Source of the DNA: Dactylorhiza incarnata
Lineage: Eukaryota; Streptophyta; Magnoliopsida; Asparagales; Orchidaceae
NCBI GenBank assembly: GCA_033032865.1
Contig: JAWHQI010000019.1
Span: forward strand, 9,776,001 to 9,840,000
Length of the DNA stretch: 64,000 bases
Direction of reading: 5' to 3'
Numbering within the stretch: position 1 is the stretch's first letter; each line of letters starts with the position of its first letter. Shown here one piece after another: positions 1 to 11,025 of the stretch. Below the pieces are notes generated by a model. That model had not been told where the DNA came from. It worked only from the letters and a program-made list of their open reading frames with translations, and made no database searches. The position numbers were made by a program, and so were the translations under genes.

Positions 1-29
1 AAAGGGATGCGGAAAACCATGTTCCAACA
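1..29 (-). repeat. Start of the 3' LTR of element A
   Basis: These bases match the right ends of the A-type LTRs at 16650-16678 and 37541-37569, with only small differences, and end in CA (TG when read on the minus strand). A purine tract abuts them on the minus strand, as expected at the start of a 3' LTR. Confidence 0.85.
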
Positions 30-300
30 ATCTCCCCTTTTGATAATTACAAATCCAATAGAGATAAATCATATTCATAGATAACATATGTGTTTTTAGA
101 AGGATAAATGACACTAAGCAATCATAGAGATAATAATAAGAGTTATAGTTCATTTAAAATTATGTTTCCCCTACTTATGTGCTCCCCCTTATTGTATGCA
201 CCCACATACTAGATTCATGCTCCCCCTTAATCTAGTGAATCCTACTCCTTGTGATTTATCATTTTATTCTCCCCCTTTTGTTATTAGCAAAAGAGGGTGC
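30..300 (-). other. Polypurine tract of A and extra purine-tract copies
   Basis: On the minus strand an AAAAGGGGAGA-type tract directly precedes the 3' LTR and is the likely plus-strand primer. Further GGGGGAG tracts lie at about 189-195, 222-227 and 270-278. Element C shows the same multi-tract arrangement before its 3' LTR (50505-50758). The role of the extra tracts is unknown. Confidence 0.65.
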
Positions 301-1094
301 AGTGAAACAAAACTAGAATAAGGAAGGAAAAAGTTAGGACATAACTAAAAGAGAATTAAGAGTTTTGTATAAGCATAAAGTGAGTCATGATCTAGCTAAA
401 TTAGAGAGTAACACAGCGGAAAACATATATGATAAACGTGAAAGAACATCATTCAAAGATTATACCAAAGGAATGCAATCACTTGCTTTTTATATTTATT
501 TTAAGAGTGACACTACTTGTTAAGAGAGATGCAATTTTGTTTGACAAAGCACAAGTGAAAACAAAATGTTGAAATAAGCATGAGAATACATGGTATAAAG
601 GATACATGATCAAATAGGAATCCGGAAAGATAAAACAAAGTTATTAAGATTAATATTTTTTGTAATAGTTTGACTATTTCAACAAAATATATATCTAGAA
701 TTTTCACATTTGAGCATTTTAACTTTGAAGATTTTCATAACTGATAGGCAAGCATGATTTAACATATTCAAAAAGATAATAGCTACAATGTAACCAATTC
801 ATATTTCAAGTAAAGAAAACATTGTAGAAACCATGCATTGCAATCTAGTGCTTTTACTTAAGGTTTAGAGAATTATGTAATTTTGTATTAGGATCCAATT
901 CTCATGAGCAGAAGCTTTATGAAAAACAATGATGTGTGCAAAAGGTGTTTTGATAAAAGTATACAAGTGAAATAATCAAAACACATGACATATATAATGA
1001 AATAGTAACAACAACATTAAGAATGTAATCTTATAATTACTTTCACACATCATATTTAGAAAAAAATTCAAAGCACAAAACATAAGTACAACTA

Positions 1095-1323
1095 CCAAGG
1101 TGCTTCGTCTACACAATGCTCATTAAGACTTATCAGGGAGCGAAGTATTGCTTGGGGAATCACATAAGCATTTGTATACAAATTTTATTTTAGTGATCCG
1201 GTGTACAAGTAGAAGTGATAAAAAAGAGATATGTTTGCACAAGACACTTTACAATTCTTTCCAAGGTGCTCAACCTCACAATGCTCATTAAGACTTATCA
1301 GGAGGGTGAGTAGTGCTTGGTGG
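1095..1323 (-). repeat. Conserved 3'-tail block, two copies 166 bp apart
   Basis: Two diverged copies begin at 1095 and 1261 and share CCAAGGTGCT, then AATGCTCATTAAGAC and TTATCAG. The second copy extends left to about 1230 with TTTGCACAAGACACTTTAC. The same block occurs once in B (38741-38832) and once in C (49803-49895), in the same orientation relative to each element. Confidence 0.75.
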
Positions 1324-1789
1324 AAGTATCTTTGGCTTTTTATTTTGGGCCAAAGTTCTCCGAATTCACTTGTTGTTGCAAACATTTATAATTGTGAAGT
1401 GACACTTCTACGTGTGCAAGAAATTTATGTTTAAAAGACGGTGTAGGTAATTTAGACATACAACTCAATGTGTTAAAACTATTACACTACATAATCATGC
1501 AAGACTAAGATTATGAACACATGTAGATTATCAAAATAGTGAGTGTATGAATCATTGACTATCATAAAACATTACTCATACTTAGAGGCATGCTAGGAAA
1601 TCATACACAATTTTCTATAGACTATTTCATTGCACATAATCAGATTATGGTCAAGGCATGAGGATAAAACAATGTTTAGGAAATTTGAAATTAAAATTAG
1701 ACATTGAAGGTAATCTTTAAGTATATGCCTAATCAATTTTGACCATTGGAAACAAAATAACATAGATGTTTGCTCTTGTGCAAAAGAAG

Positions 1790-1819
1790 GCTAACGCCTG
1801 GCGTTAAGTAGTTAACGCC
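1790..1819. repeat. Internal AACGCC/GGCGTT palindromic motif, copy 1
   Basis: A GCTAACGCC...GGCGTTA inverted pair is followed after a short spacer by another TTAACGCC half-site. This is the motif that fills the U3 of the A and B LTRs. A second, nearly identical copy lies at 2104-2133. Confidence 0.7.
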
Positions 1820-2103
1820 CACACAGGACACTCTTTTTAAAGGTTTTTTAAAAAAATTTGTGTTGGAATAAATAACATGTATATATGCCTTCATAGATTA
1901 AAACATTCTGAGAATTTTGGAAAGACTAGGCAAATCAAGCATGTTTTTGGTAATTTTACAGAATGGTTATATATATATTATTATTTTTTTTGTAATTTAA
2001 GTTAAAAATTAATAAAATAAGAGGCAAATTATTTTGTGAAAATATCAGTAGGGAAATATCAGAAATATGGTAGAGAAGACAGAATTTTAATCTGATCAAA
2101 AAA

Positions 2104-2133
2104 GCTAACGCCTGGCGTTAACTAGTTAACGCC
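2104..2133. repeat. Internal AACGCC/GGCGTT palindromic motif, copy 2
   Basis: The layout is GCTAACGCC, GGCGTTAA, CTAG, then TTAACGCC. The flank ACAGTACTCG is also recognisable beside the equivalent motif of B (38057-38085) and C (48944-48971). Position and flanks are therefore homologous while the motif letters differ between families. Confidence 0.7.
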
Positions 2134-2353
2134 GAGACAGTACTCGATTTTTTTAGATTTTTGAAAATATTTTCTTTGAAATAGGGAGTATGTACATAGA
2201 CCTTCTTAGGGTGGAAATTTCAAAGAAAGTTGAAATGTTTAGAAGTCATATTTAAACATATTTTGGTGGTTTAAAATATTTTTATCTTTTATATTTGAAA
2301 CATATTATATATATTTTTTTTAATTTGGAAGGAGACATAGCATGTGGTGATTT

Positions 2354-3076
2354 TCAATTTGTTATATCTAAGACTCCTAATTCTAGTCTAAGGAGAGCAA
2401 AGCGGGAATCTGATAAAGGTTTGGTAAATATGTCCGCAAGTTGTGATTCAGTTCCAATAATGTTTACATGAACATGTTCCTTTTTTATATGATCCCTAAT
2501 GAAATTATGTCTAACGTCTATGTGTTTGGTTCTTGAGTGATGAACGGGGTTATTGGTTAAATCAATAGCACTTTTGTTGTCACACTTTAGTTCTATGTTA
2601 GTTAGATGAACTCCAAAGACTTCTAATGTTTGAGTCATCCAAAAGGCTTGGGCACAACAGCTTCATAGTGCAATATATTCCGCCTCGATGGTGGAAAGGG
2701 CAATGAAATTTTGTTTTCTACTTGACCATGCAACTAGAGAAGGACCTAAGAAATGACATGTGCCACAAGTGATTTTTCTATCTAAAGAACAACCCGCATA
2801 ATCGGAATCGGAATACCCATGTAATAGAAAGGAATCATTAGTTGGATACCAAAGTCCTAATTTAGTTGCGCCAATTAGATATCTAAAAATTTGTTTTACT
2901 GCTTTTAACTGAGATTCTTTTGGGTTTGCTTGAAATCTAGCGCATAGGCATACGACAAACATAATGTCGGGTCTAGATGCACTAAGGTACAATAAGGATC
3001 CAATCATTCCTCTATACAAGGTTTGATCAATCGAAATTCTGGTTTCATCTTTTCCTAATTTTAGTGACGCGCTCAT
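2354..3076 (-). pseudogene. Element A pol: end of RT and RNase H
   Basis: Two minus-strand pieces (2663-3076 and 2354-2638) encode the thumb/RNase H part of a copia polyprotein. The GSLLYLSASRPDIMF segment, the AEYIAL helix segment and a terminal ADIFTKPL motif are typical of copia RNase H, which degrades the RNA strand of the cDNA hybrid. A stop near 2660 separates the pieces. The protein would end near 2354, after which the noncoding tail starts. The same region of B (35737-36157 and 37570-37779) is its closest match in the window. Confidence 0.85.
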
Positions 3077-3112
3077 TGGAGCACTAGCTTGTTTTAAGTT
3101 TTCAAATCCAAA

Positions 3113-4192
3113 TCATATTAGCATATCATGTACGTATTTAGATTGACATATGAAGAATCCATCATTTCTTTGGGTTATTTGAAAGCCTAGAAAATAAGTT
3201 AATTCACCAACTAGACTCATTTCAAATTCATTTTGCATTACTAGTACTCCTTCATTACACAACTCTTCATTAGTGTCTCCAAAAATAATATCATCAACAT
3301 ATATTTGTAAAATAATTATCTCATTATCAATATGCTTAATGAAGAGTGTGTTGTCTGAAATACCCATTTTATAACCGTACTTTAATAAAAAAGAAGTTAG
3401 TCGGTCATACCACGCACGGGGTGCTCCATAAATCGCCTTTTCTAATCTAAAGACGTGAATTGGAAAATTTTCATCTATAAAACTGGGGGGTTGTTCTACA
3501 TAGACTTCTTCTTTAATTATCCCGTTTAAGAAAGCACTTTTTACATCCATTTGAAATAATTTAAATCTTTTATAACTCGCAAATGCAAGAAAAATTCTAA
3601 TTGATTCAAGGCGAGCTACGGGTGCAAATGTTTCATCAAAGTCTACCCCCTCGATTGGAGAATAACCTTGTGCTACCAATCTAGCTTTGTTCCTAGTGAT
3701 CCTAGACTCACCATCTAATTTATTTTTAAATATCCATTTTACACCTATGACCAGGTGATTAGATGGTCTTTCAACAAGTTTCCAAACCCTATTGCGTTCA
3801 AATTGATTTAATTCTTCATTCATAGCAATAAACCAAAATTCATCAATTGAAGCCGTAGAAATGTTTTTGGGTTCAATTTCAGAAACAAAACATAAATTTG
3901 AAAAAGATTCATTAAAGGCAGAACGTGTAGTTACCCCCCTTGACGGTTCTCCAATGACAAGATCCCTTGGATGATCTCTTGTGAATCTAAGCTCGCTTGG
4001 AGGCACGAAATCTTCTTGCATCGGCTCTAATTCTTTGTCCTTTCGAAATGGTTCATCATCATCAATCTCCAAATGTGAAGGGGGTTCATCTTCTTTTCCT
4101 TTAATATTAGTATCTACACAAGGCACAAGTTCATCAAACTTAACATGAATAGATTCTTCAACCTTTTTCGATTTTTTATTATATATCCAATA
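3113..4192 (-). pseudogene. Element A pol: integrase C-terminal linker and RT
   Basis: The minus-strand frame encodes a copia reverse transcriptase. Visible motifs are [29 protein letters not shown] and the catalytic YVDD in [11 protein letters not shown] near 3290-3305. An acidic linker that follows integrase precedes it. The open frame runs on to 4261, but bases beyond 4192 belong to the D1 LTR. The coding region continues on the other side of D1 at 12211. A stop near 3113 cuts it from the downstream part. Confidence 0.88.
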
Positions 4193-5383
4193 TGTTGAAA
4201 TTATTGAAGTGAAGTGGAGGTGACCGGGCGGTCTGTTTTTGGGTGACCGCAGAGACCACATGGTTTGTGTTGGTATTCTGCCGGTTTAGCTCTACCGGTC
4301 TGTTCTGGCAGTCTGCTGGTTTGCCAGTTTGTTCCTGGTTGTTGCGGTCTCTCTCCGGTTTGTTCTACTTGGTCTGTCTATCTTCTTTGTAGAAGACCGG
4401 GCGGTCTGTTCTTATGTAACCGCCTGACCGGGCAGCTTGTGCTGGCGATCTGGCGACTTGTCTAAGGTCGGACAGATGGTTCTTGGTTTGCTCCTGGTGT
4501 TCTAAGGAAGGAGCGTTTTTGTGCCCGCGCAGTTTGTGCGCGGTCTCGTGTTCGTGCGACTTGTGCGCGATCTGCCTGCTGATCTGCGGTCTTGGACGAA
4601 AGGTTGTCCAAGTTGTGTGATCGCGCGGTCTGCCCTTGTGAGACCGCTGGCGATCTGACGGGTGGTGATTGTACCCCTCTTGTGCTGTGACGTCATCCGT
4701 CTACCCGCCTATAAATAGAGGTGCAGGGCCCGTCATTCATAACGAGAACTGTAAGAACTAGAGACTGGGTTGTATCGTGCGGTCTCAACTTTGAGGTCGG
4801 GCGGTCTCAGAAGCGAGTTGACTGTTTGTTGTGTTCGCAGGTTTGCGGTCAGCAGGTTGCGGTCTCCTTCCATGGTGATTCCCAATGGCTTGAATAAATA
4901 GTTCGGCAGCGGTCTGTCTGCGAACTGTTTTATGGTGTTCTTGTGCTGTTCGCAGCGAGCTCGGTGATCAGGTGACCTTCAGCGGTTAGGTGATCTGAGT
5001 TGCAGTCTGGCGACAGCTTCAGCTCTTTGTTCAGTGCAATAAGCTTTAGTTCGTGCGGTCTAAGGTGGCGGTCTGGCAGTACAGGTCATCTTGCCTGTTT
5101 TCTGTTCGAGCGGTCTCAGGTTAAGCCGGGCGATTTCTGAAGTCGAGCGGTCTGTGCGGTCTCTGCTTGTCAGACCGCCAGTTTTGGTTTTTGGTGTGTT
5201 TGTTCTTCTCTCCTTCGTGATTCTTATGAATCATGTCTCGCCACGTATACCTCGCACTGTAAATCAAGTTTGTGATTCAATAAAGTCTTTTGTGTTGCTG
5301 TGTGGCATTGTGGTTGTTTGGCTATAACTCATTTGATGCAACTCCTGCTTACTCCTAAACGATTCAAATCAAACAATTTAACA
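4193..5383 (+). repeat. 5' LTR of D1
   Basis: It starts TGTTGAAATTATTG, ends AATTTAACA and matches 11020-12210 almost base for base by eye. A TATA box lies at 4709-4718. Many GCGGTCT/AGACCGC half-sites lie on both sides of it, for example near 4228, 4398, 4626, 4646, 5112 and 5153-5180. ORFs within it are by-products of this repetitive GC-rich sequence. Confidence 0.93.
4709..4718 (+). promoter_or_regulatory. TATA box of the D1 5' LTR
   Basis: CTATAAATAG lies about 520 bp into the LTR. The same sequence occurs at 11536-11545 in the 3' LTR and at 20216-20225 in D2. Transcription should start roughly 30 bases downstream, defining U3 and R. Confidence 0.75.
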
Positions 5384-5395
5384 TGGTATCAGAGG
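5384..5395 (+). other. Primer binding site of D1
   Basis: TGGTATCAGAGG directly follows the LTR and fits the 3' end of initiator tRNA-Met, the usual copia primer. Confidence 0.85.
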
Positions 5396-5472
5396 GAGGT
5401 TGTTGGAGTGGATAAGCAGTGATCAACTTGAGTTGCCATCGCCTTTGTGAAGAAGAGACCACAAAGATTGTC

Positions 5473-6540
5473 ATGGAAGGTGGATACGCAAGAGGGCTTG
5501 GTATTGAACTCCTCACATCGACTAACTATAATAAATGGAGGTCATGTATGGAGAGTTACTTACTTGGCGAGGATCTATGGGAGATAGTTGGAGGATAAGA
5601 CACACAAGAAATATCTATAGCAGGAGATAATATGGCAGAGGTGAGACTTTGGAGGAGGACTAATGCTAAGGCAGAGTTCACACTCAAGAGGGCTATCTCA
5701 CCAGAGCTGTTTGATCACATCATTGGATGTAAATCTGCTGCTGAGATTTGGACGTCTTTGTATGAGTTGTTTAATAAGAAGAATGTAGCTCGGCTACAGT
5801 TTCTTGAAAATGAGTTGGCGAAGGCCTCTCAAGGTAATATTTCTATTTCTACCTTCTTTCTCAAGATGAAGAACCTCACAGCAGAGATTTCTGCATTAGA
5901 CCCTGATGAGCCCATCTCGAAGGCAAAACTGAAGAGGCATATTATTCGCGGGTTGTGGAAGGTGTATCTTGCCTTTGTGACTTCAGTTCAGGGTTGGGAA
6001 AATCTACCATCTCTGTTGGAGCTGGAGAACTTACATGCTTTTCAGGAAAGTTTGGCAAGACAGATGGCGGGGACTTCTATCTCTGGGGGAGATAGTGATG
6101 TGTTGTTCTCTGGGAAGAAGAAGAAGAAGTGGGAGAAGAAGAAGCCGGGTTATGATGGACCCTCTACTTCAGGTCAGCAGGATAGGGGTTATGCTCCTAA
6201 GTCTGATGGGAAGAAGAAGGGAAAAGGACCAAGGTGCTTCAGGTGCAATAAGACCGGCCACTTCAAGAAGGATTACCGGGTTAATCTTCAGCCGGGACAT
6301 GCAGCGGAGAAGGAGAAGCCAAAGTATGATGAAGCTGGATGGGGAGGAGCCTTTGCGGCTAATATGATGGCTATGCCCATTAAGGCCTTGGCTGCCATCA
6401 ACTTCGAAGAGGATTGGATCGTGGATTCAGGGTGTGGGCATCACCTCACCGGGGATGAATCAAAGTTCTCTTCTTTGGCACCTTACTCAGGTAACGATGC
6501 TATCATAACGGCTGATAATTCTGTTCATGCAGTAGAATAA
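5473..6540 (+). pseudogene. D1 gag and start of protease
   Basis: The first ATG after the primer site at 5473 opens a gag frame, interrupted by TAA at 5596-5598 and continuing to 6540. It encodes the capsid-type helical domain (about 5473-6090), a Lys-rich stretch and a knuckle starting CFRCNKTGH (about 6237-6278). The last zinc ligand is Tyr instead of Cys, so the knuckle is CX2CX4HX4Y and probably cannot hold zinc. The protease signature WIVDSGCGHHLTGD follows with its DSG intact. A TAA at 6538-6540 ends the frame; the same frame resumes immediately after it. Confidence 0.88.
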
Positions 6541-7277
6541 GAAGGAGTTGTCTCTTTGAGCAGTGATAAGGGTCCACTCACCTTGAGGAGTGTTTATCAT
6601 GTGCCTGGTATGAAGAAGAATCTCTTCTCTGTGACCAATGCGGTCGATGCCGGTTATCACGTTCTGTTTGGCCCAACAAAAGTGAAGTTTCTTAAAACTC
6701 AATCGGAGATAAAAGGAGATGTTATCCATGTTGGAAAGAGGGTGAAGGACTTGTTCGTGTTATCGACAAGTACCTATGTTGATAAAATGAAGACCAATGC
6801 TAGCGCGGCTATCTGGCATGAAAGGTTGGGGCATGTAGGCATGGACCAATTAAAGGCTATGGCGGTAAGGGGCCTTGTCAAGGGCTTGCCTAGCTTGTCC
6901 TCCTATGGAGACGGTCATGTTTGTGCGGGATGTCAGTTTGGTAAGTCTCATCGACTTCCATTTGATTAAACACAAACAAGATGCAAAGCGCCGTTGGAGT
7001 GCATTCACGGTGATTTGATGGGACCGACTGCCACCCCAAGCCTTGGAGGCAACAGATATATGTTGGTGTTGATTGACGATTACACCAGATATGTCTGGGT
7101 GTATTTTTTGAAAGAGAAGTCAGAAGCTTTTGCGAGGTTCGTGGAGTTCAAGGAGCTGGTTGAAGGTCGGTTAGGCCTGCGGGTGAAAAAATTTAGAACT
7201 GACAATGGTGGGGAGTTCACCTCTGGTGAGTTCTCAAGTTTTTTCAGGAAACACGACGTTCGGAGAGAGATCACTTG
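6541..7277 (+). pseudogene. D1 pol: GAG-pre-integrase zinc region and first part of integrase
   Basis: In the same frame as gag it encodes LRSVYHVPGMKKNLFS, then the HHCC finger (WHERLGHVGM ... CAGCQFGKSH) and the integrase core start. The first catalytic Asp is in IHGDLMGP and the second in RTDNGGEF. TAA at 6967-6969 separates finger and core. The core stops after REITC where the SINE-like array enters; the third catalytic residue lies beyond it, near 8775. Confidence 0.88.
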
Positions 7278-8736
7278 TGTAACAGCCCAGGCCCATCTAG
7301 TCCTGGACTGTTAAGCGCTGGCCCGACAAGTCCGAGCGCCCGGGCTGCAGCCCACTTAGCACACCCCAACCCTTCTCTGAGCCAGTTTCTCAGCTACAGC
7401 GGGGTGTTGGTAGTGGGGATCGAAGACCCGACCTACCCTTGATGAGCCTCTTCAAACAGGACTCATCACCAACTGAGTTGCAGCTCAGTTGGTGATGAGT
7501 CCTGTTTGAAGAGGCTCATCAAGGGTAGGTCGGGTCTTCGATCCCCGCTACCAACACCCCGCTGTAGCTGAGAAACAGGCTCAGAGAAGGGTTGGGGTGT
7601 GCTAAGCGGGCTGCAGCCCGGGCGCTCGGACTTGTCGGGCCGGCGCTTAACAGTCCAGGACTAGATGGGCCTGGGCTGTTACAAAAAAGTGCACTTTTTT
7701 GTAACAACCCAGGCCTATCTAGTCCTGGACTGTTAAGCGCCGGCCCGACAAGTCCGAGCGCCCGGGCTGCAGCCCGCTTAGCACACCCCAACCCTTCTCT
7801 GAGCCTGTTTCTCAGCTACAGCGGGGTGTTGGTAGAGGATCAAACACCCGACCTACCCTTGATGAGCCTCTTCAAACAGGACTCATCACCAACTGAGCTA
7901 CTTTTTTGTAACAGCCCAGGCCCATCTAGTCCTAGACTGTTAAGCGCCGGCCCGACAAGTCCGAGCGCCCGGGCTGCAGCCCGCTTAGCACACCCCAACC
8001 CTTCTCTGAGCCTGTTTCTCAGCTATAGCGGGGTGTTGGTAGCGGGGATCGAACACCCGACCTACCCTTGATGAGCCTCTTCAAACAGGACTCATCACCA
8101 ACTGAGCTGCAGCTCAGTTGGTGATGAGTCCTGTTTGAAGAGGCTCATCAAGGGTAGGTCGGGTGTTCGATCCCCGCTACCAACACCTCGCTGTAGCTGA
8201 GAAACAGGCTCAGAGAAGGGTTGGGGTGTGCTAAGCGGGCTGCAGCCCGGGCGCTCGGACTTGTCGGGCCGGCGCTTAACAGTCCAGGACTAGATGGGCC
8301 TGGGCTGTTACAAAAAAAGTGCACTTTTTTTGTAACAGCCCAGGCCCATCTAGTCCTGGACTGTTAAGCGCCGGCCCGACAAGTCCGAGCGCCCGGGCTG
8401 CAGCCCGCTTAGCACACCCCAACCCTTCTCTGAGCCTGTTTCTCAGCTACAGCGGGGTGTTGGTAGCGGGGATTGAAGACCCGACCTACCCTTGATGAGC
8501 CTCTTCAAACAGGACTCATCACCAACTGAGCTGCAGCTCAGTCGGTGATGAGTCCTGTTTGAAGAGGCTCATCAAGGGTAGGTCGGGTGTTCGATCCCCG
8601 CTACCAACACCCCGCTGTAGCTGAGAAACAGGCTCAGAGAAGGGTTGGGGTGTGCTAAGCGGGCTGCAGCCCGGGCGCTCGGACTTGTCGGGCCGGCACT
8701 TAACAGTCCAGGACTAGATGGGCCTGGGCTGTTACA
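7278..8736. mobile_element. Palindromic array of seven tRNA-headed SINE-like units
   Basis: The insertion splits the D1 integrase and is flanked by ACTTG (7273-7277 and 8737-8741). Seven units of about 203-212 bp alternate: 7278-7480 (-), 7481-7691 (+), 7692-7901 (-), 7902-8109 (-), 8110-8321 (+), 8322-8533 (-), 8534-8736 (+). Each unit starts with a tRNA-like head carrying an A box (TAGCTCAGTTGG or a close form) and a B box (GTTCGATCC). It ends GGGCTGTTAC, and inner copies carry A6-7 tails. Head-to-head joins centre on CTGCAG; tail-to-tail joins centre on GTGCAC between A and T runs. The outer ends are TGTAACAG...CTGTTACA without poly(A). It could be a SINE cluster mobilised as one unit, or a foldback element built from a SINE. 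Confidence 0.75.
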
Positions 8737-8741
8737 ACTTG

Positions 8742-9756
8742 TGCCCATACTCCACAGCAAAATGGTGTTGCAGAACGGAAGTTCCGTCATCTGACGGAAA
8801 CTTGCAAATGCTGGCTTCATGCCAAGAGTATCCCAAAGTCCTTCTGGGCGGAGGGATTGTCTTGTGCGGCTTACGTCATCAACAGGATGCCTCTAAGTCC
8901 TATCAACACGAAGACCCCTCATGAATTGGTTTTCAAGGAGAAACCAAGTGTTGCACATCTTCAGGTGTTCAGGTCAACCTGTTATGTGCATATTCCTGAT
9001 GCTCTTAGGACAAAGCTAGATGTGAAAGTAAGGAAGCTAGTCTTTGTTTGATATGATGAGCGGAAGAAGGGATGGAGATGCATGGATCCTGAGACTCAAA
9101 GATCTTTTGTATCTCGGGATGTGGTGTTCGATGAGGTGACTTCCTACAAGGGGAGTTCAGGAGTTGAACTACCGGAGAACAGGGTTGATGAAGAAGGGAA
9201 GGCTGCGGAAAATCTTCAAGTGGAGTTTCCTGTTTCACCAGGAGCTCCTGTTGTGTCAAGCTCAGAGATGGAGGCTTTAGGTTCTGGAAGCAGGGAAAGC
9301 GATGCTCCAAGTTCATCTGGAAGAGGAGCTAGCACAAAAGAAGCAGCTGAGGAGGTGGCTAGTCAGGTGAAACCTCTTAGGAGGTCGAAGAGGACTATCA
9401 AGCCACTAGATCGATACACAAGAGGAAACATGGTGAGGTTCGTCTCATGTTTCTTTGTTGGTCCCTTGGATGAGAGGGAGCCATCGAGCTTTGAGAAGGC
9501 CAAAGGCGTGAAGCAGTGGGACATTGATATGCAAGAGGAGATGGATGCTCTCAAGAAGAATGAGACTTGGTCTCTAGTGCCCAGGCCCAAGGGCATTACC
9601 CCTGTGACATGCAAGTGGGTCTATAAACTCAAGAAGAAAGCTGACGGTACGATTGAGCGATACAAGGATCGCCTTGTAGCTCGCGGCTTCTCACAGCAGT
9701 ATGGTGAAGATTATGATGAGACGTTTAGTCCGGTGGCAAAGATGACTTCGGTCTGA
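8742..9756 (+). pseudogene. D1 pol: rest of integrase, linker and start of RT
   Basis: The frame resumes with HTPQQNGVAERK, which holds the third integrase catalytic residue (Glu), then the C-terminal integrase region (AYVINRMPL, PHELVFKEKPS). TGA at 9049-9051 interrupts it. A Ser- and Glu-rich linker follows (about 9130-9360), then the RT start (KWVYKLKKKADG, YDETFSPVAKM). TGA at 9754-9756 ends the piece. The inserted 1459 bp plus five duplicated bases is a multiple of three, so the frame is unchanged across the array. Confidence 0.87.
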
Positions 9757-11025
9757 TTTGTTATTTATTTGGCGGCTTCAAGTGGATGGGAGATTTGGCA
9801 GCTCGACGTTAAGAATGCCTTCTTATACAGCGAGATCGACAAGGATATCTTTATGATCCAACCGTCGGGCTTCATCTCGAAGGTGTGTCCGGACTACGTC
9901 TGCAAACTGAAGAAAGCCCTGTATGGGTTGAAGCAAGCGCCTCGAGCGTGGTATGGAAAGATCGCGGAGTATCTTCTATTCTGCGGGTTATTTGCTTCAG
10001 ACTATGATTCTAGCTTGTTCGTCAAGAAGGAGGGGGCACTTTGGGTTATTGTTCTGCTGTAGGTGGATGACATGATTGTCACCGGAAACTCAAAGGAGGC
10101 AGTAGCAAGTCTGGGAGCCGAGCTTGCTATCTGATTTGAGATGAAGGATCTGGGTGAGCTTCACCATTTCCTTGGACTCAAGGTTCAGAGGCGGGAGTGC
10201 GGAGTGCTCATTTCTCAGGCCGGATTTGCGGAGCGGATCGTTTAACGATTTGGCATGGTGGAAGGGAAGAGCAGCTCTATACCTCTGGACCAACATCATA
10301 AACTTCGGAAGGATGAGGGGAGAGTTCTATCTGATCCGTTGGTGTTCCGAGCTCTGGTTGGGAGCTTGATCTACTTGACCATCATGAGGCCTGATATTGC
10401 TTATGCAGTTGGCAAAGTGAGTCGGTACATGGCGGAGCCACAAAAACCTCATCTTCTAGCGGCAAAAGGAATTTTGAAATATGTGAAATCGACCTCTGAT
10501 TTGGGTCTCCTATATAGGAGAGGGTCAAGCTTGGAGTTGCTTGGTTACATGGATGCTGATTACGGGTGAGACGTGGATGATCGGAGATCAACGTCTGGTT
10601 TTGTCTTTATGATGAGCCCCACAGCTATTTCATGGTGCAACAAAAAGCAGGACTCGGTGTCTGTATCTACCACAGAAGCGGAATACAAGGCTTCGGCCTT
10701 GGCAGCTCAGGAAGCCGTTTGGCTCAGGAGGTTGGTAGAGGACGTTCATGAGGAGGTTCGAGGTCCCACTATGCTATGCGGGGACAATGAGAGTGCTCTC
10801 AAGCTGGTTAATAATCCAGTCTGTCACGCAAGGACCAAGCATATTGAGATTGAACACCAATTCATTCGTGGAAAGGTGTTGGGAGGATCTCATATGGTCG
10901 AGCATGTTCGGAGTGCGGACAATGTTGCAGACATCTTCACAAATCCGCTGGCAAAAGGACCGTTTACCTGGTTGCGGAGTTTACTCGGGCTAGTTTCCAC
11001 TTCCCACTTCAAGGGGGAGTGTTAA
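9757..11025 (+). pseudogene. D1 pol: RT core and RNase H
   Basis: Still in the gag frame, it encodes QLDVKNAFLY, KKALYGLKQAPRAWY and the catalytic region, where the Tyr codon before VDD is TAG (10060-10062). More stops lie near 10132, 10243 and 10567. RNase H follows (SLIYLTIMRPDIAYAVG, STTEAEYKA, LCGDNESALKLVNNPV, NVADIFTNPLAKG). The frame ends at TAA 11023-11025, a few bases inside the 3' LTR; in D2 the equivalent terminal stop is also inside the LTR. Confidence 0.88.
11011..11019 (+). other. Polypurine tract of D1
   Basis: AAGGGGGAG lies directly before the 3' LTR and overlaps the end of the pol frame. The D2 copy has the same tract at 19875-19883. Confidence 0.8.

Larger units (their letters stand above)
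301..2353 (-). other. 3' noncoding region of element A
   Basis: This AT-rich 2-kb stretch lies between the end of RNase H and the purine tracts. No convincing ORF is present; the short ORFs around 513-707 and 1185-1434 lack homologues or domains I recognise. It is not random: it holds blocks also found in the same order in the tails of B (37780-39120) and C (46505-50745). These include a duplicated block at 1095-1323, a short island near 1590-1612, a block near 815-840 and the palindromic motif at 1790-1819 and 2104-2133. Confidence 0.7.

Noticed and set aside
1185..1434. Antisense ORF in the A tail
   Set aside because: Short, not conserved in frame in B or C, and explained by the conserved block.
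4265..5327. ORFs in the D1 LTR (and the copies at 11066-12154)
   Set aside because: They lie wholly in LTR sequence with repetitive GCGGTCT words; no retroelement domain.
7828..7901. True tRNA gene (minus strand)
   Set aside because: A and B boxes are present, but the acceptor and T stems do not pair properly, and the sequence is repeated as the head of each SINE-like unit.
7519..8820. ORFs inside the SINE-like array
   Set aside because: Near-identical peptides appear on both strands because the units are inverted copies; the units have pol III boxes and no coding logic.
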